Source: Pseudomonadota bacterium
GTDB lineage: Bacteria > Pseudomonadota > Alphaproteobacteria > Acetobacterales > Acetobacteraceae
Direction: 5' to 3'
Length of the DNA stretch: 7,314 nt
Assembly: GCA_021841985.1 (NCBI GenBank)
Contig: JAKCCP010000215.1
Location: 1 to 7,314, forward strand
The notes beneath the pieces are model-generated. The model worked only from the letters and a program-made list of their open reading frames with translations. It ran no database searches and was not told the DNA's origin. Every line of letters begins with the position of its first letter. The stretch's first letter is position 1. Position numbers and translations under genes: made by a program. Shown here piece after piece: positions 6,441-7,314 of the stretch.

Positions 6441-6457
6441 ATGGCGCAGATGGCGCG
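6431..6457. repeat. Three tandem copies of a 9-base repeat
   Basis: GATGGCGCG (6431-6439), TATGGCGCA (6440-6448) and GATGGCGCG (6449-6457) are head-to-tail; the outer two are identical and the middle differs at its first and last bases. It lies in the divergent gap between ilvD and the hydrolase gene. Confidence 0.75.
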
Positions 6458-6473
6458 GTTGGTGAAGGCGGCG

Positions 6474-6479
6474 TAGAAT
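6474..6479 (+). promoter_or_regulatory. Possible -10 box for the hydrolase gene
   Basis: TAGAAT matches five of six bases of TATAAT and lies 81 bases upstream of the hydrolase ATG. No convincing -35 box is found 16-18 bases further upstream, so this is weak. I found no clear promoter for ilvD on the other strand. Confidence 0.25.
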
Positions 6480-6547
6480 GCGCCGCGCGGATTGCCGCCG
6501 CAACTCTCCCCGGCGCCAAAAACCACCCCGAAACCGTGCCTCATTCC

Positions 6548-6552
6548 GGAGG
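6548..6552 (+). promoter_or_regulatory. Ribosome binding site of the hydrolase gene
   Basis: GGAGG lies eight bases before the ATG at 6561, a near-ideal Shine-Dalgarno. It decides the start of a gene that has no stop codon inside the window. Confidence 0.8.
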
Positions 6553-6560
6553 AAACCGCC

Positions 6561-7314
6561 ATGCCCCTCGCCCCGCGTCGCACGGCGCATGACGTCAACG
6601 GCATCACCCTTTCGGTGCTCGAAGCCGGAGCGGAAGGCGCGCCGCTGGTTCTGCTCTGTCACGGATTTCCCGAACTCGCGCTCTCATGGCGCCATCAGAT
6701 CGCGGCACTGGCGGCGGCCGGCTACCGCGTCGCCGCCCCCGACATGCGCGGCTATGGCGGAAGCTCGACGCCGGCGGAGATCGACGCCTACAGCATTTTC
6801 CATCTCGCAGGCGACATGGTGGCGCTGGCCGGCGCGCTCGGCGCCGGGCGCGCGGCGATCATCGGCCATGATTGGGGGGCCGCGGTCGCCTGGCAGGCGG
6901 CGCTGTTTCGCCCCGAGCTGTTTTCCGCCGTCGCCGCCCTGAGCGTCCCCTTTCGTGCCCGCGGCAAGGCGGCGCCGCTCGCGAGCCTGCGCGCGGCCGG
7001 GATGACGCGATTCTACTGGTTCTATTTCCAGACCCCGGGGCGCGCCGAGGCCGAATTCGCGCGTGACCCTGAAGCCACCTTCCGGCGCCTGTTTGCCACC
7101 GGCGCCCGGGTTGCGGCGGCAACGGCGGGCGCGGCGCTCGACATCCCCGAAGGCGGCGGGTTTCTCGACAGACTGCCCGACCCCGGCACGCCGCCGCCGT
7201 GGATCGACACCGAAACCTTCGCCGCCTTCGCCGCGACCTATCGCCGCACCGGATTTCATGGCGGCCTCAACTGGTACCGCAATATCGACCGCAACTGGGA
7301 ACTCACGGCACCCT
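6561..7314 (+). CDS. Alpha/beta hydrolase, epoxide-hydrolase type (3' end missing)
   Basis: The frame starting at ATG 6561 is open to the window edge, giving 251 residues of an expected roughly 300-330. It reads as a soluble epoxide hydrolase, which opens an epoxide through an ester intermediate on an aspartate. Seen: oxyanion-hole HGFPE (34-38), RGYGGSS (63-69), and the nucleophile elbow GHDWGA (102-107) with D104 rather than Ser. Two lid tyrosines fit the epoxide-activating pair of known enzymes: Y155 in YFQTPG and Y239 in LNWYRN. The catalytic acid and histidine should lie beyond the window. There is no signal peptide. Haloalkane dehalogenases and fluoroacetate dehalogenases also use an Asp nucleophile, but the YFQ and NWYRN motifs favour an epoxide hydrolase. 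The physiological substrate is unknown. The gene is divergent from ilvD. Confidence 0.88.
   Translation, partial: MPLAPRRTAHDVNGITLSVLEAGAEGAPLVLLCHGFPELALSWRHQIAALAAAGYRVAAPDMRGYGGSSTPAEIDAYSIFHLAGDMVALAGALGAGRAAIIGHDWGAAVAWQAALFRPELFSAVAALSVPFRARGKAAPLASLRAAGMTRFYWFYFQTPGRAEAEFARDPEATFRRLFATGARVAAATAGAALDIPEGGGFLDRLPDPGTPPPWIDTETFAAFAATYRRTGFHGGLNWYRNIDRNWELTAP

Noticed and set aside
6345..6480. Attenuator leader peptide for ilvD
   Set aside because: The Ile-rich frame has no stop before the ilvD start; the one frame that stops (TAG just before the ribosome binding site) is Pro/Ser/Ala-rich without Ile, Leu or Val clusters. No terminator/antiterminator pair is visible.

Overview
The window is GC-rich chromosomal DNA from an alphaproteobacterium. 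The Hfq and HflX sequences, the gene order (D-amino acid transaminase, HAD phosphatase, hfq, hflX, inositol-monophosphatase-family) and the A/T-rich palindromic intergenic element together point to the Acetobacteraceae. This assignment is inference from sequence feel and remembered synteny; no search was run.

Layout. 1-395 (+): the 3' end of an unrecognised membrane-anchored protein gene. 396-494: a short gap between convergent genes with imperfect G/C-A/T inverted repeats that may terminate transcription. 495-4504 (-): a tight cluster, in transcription order dat (D-amino acid transaminase, 4504-3635), a HAD hydrolase (3651-2998), hfq (2864-2580), hflX (about 2590-1316) and an inositol-monophosphatase-family phosphatase (1319-495). 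Junctions overlap by 17, about 11 and 4 bases. The only gap, 133 bases, lies ahead of hfq and could hold an hfq promoter. 4505-4668: an A/T-rich composite element of three perfect palindromes with 10-base arms. 4669-6393 (-): ilvD, a complete dihydroxy-acid dehydratase. 6394-6560: a divergent control region with a 9-base tandem repeat. 6561-7314 (+): an epoxide-hydrolase-type alpha/beta hydrolase cut by the window edge.

How the genes fit together. IlvD makes the 2-keto acid precursors of valine, leucine and isoleucine. The transaminase downstream of it exchanges amino groups between D-amino acids and 2-keto acids. Hfq (RNA chaperone) and HflX (ribosome-associated GTPase) are a long-known adjacent pair in proteobacteria. 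The two phosphatases are probably housekeeping enzymes of uncertain substrate. The hydrolase is divergent from ilvD and functionally separate.

I see no defence system, mobile-element gene, CRISPR array, tRNA or rRNA, and no clear sign of a new multi-gene system. The least explained pieces are the palindromic element between ilvD and dat, its 13-base match in the hfq leader, and the unknown partial protein at the left edge.
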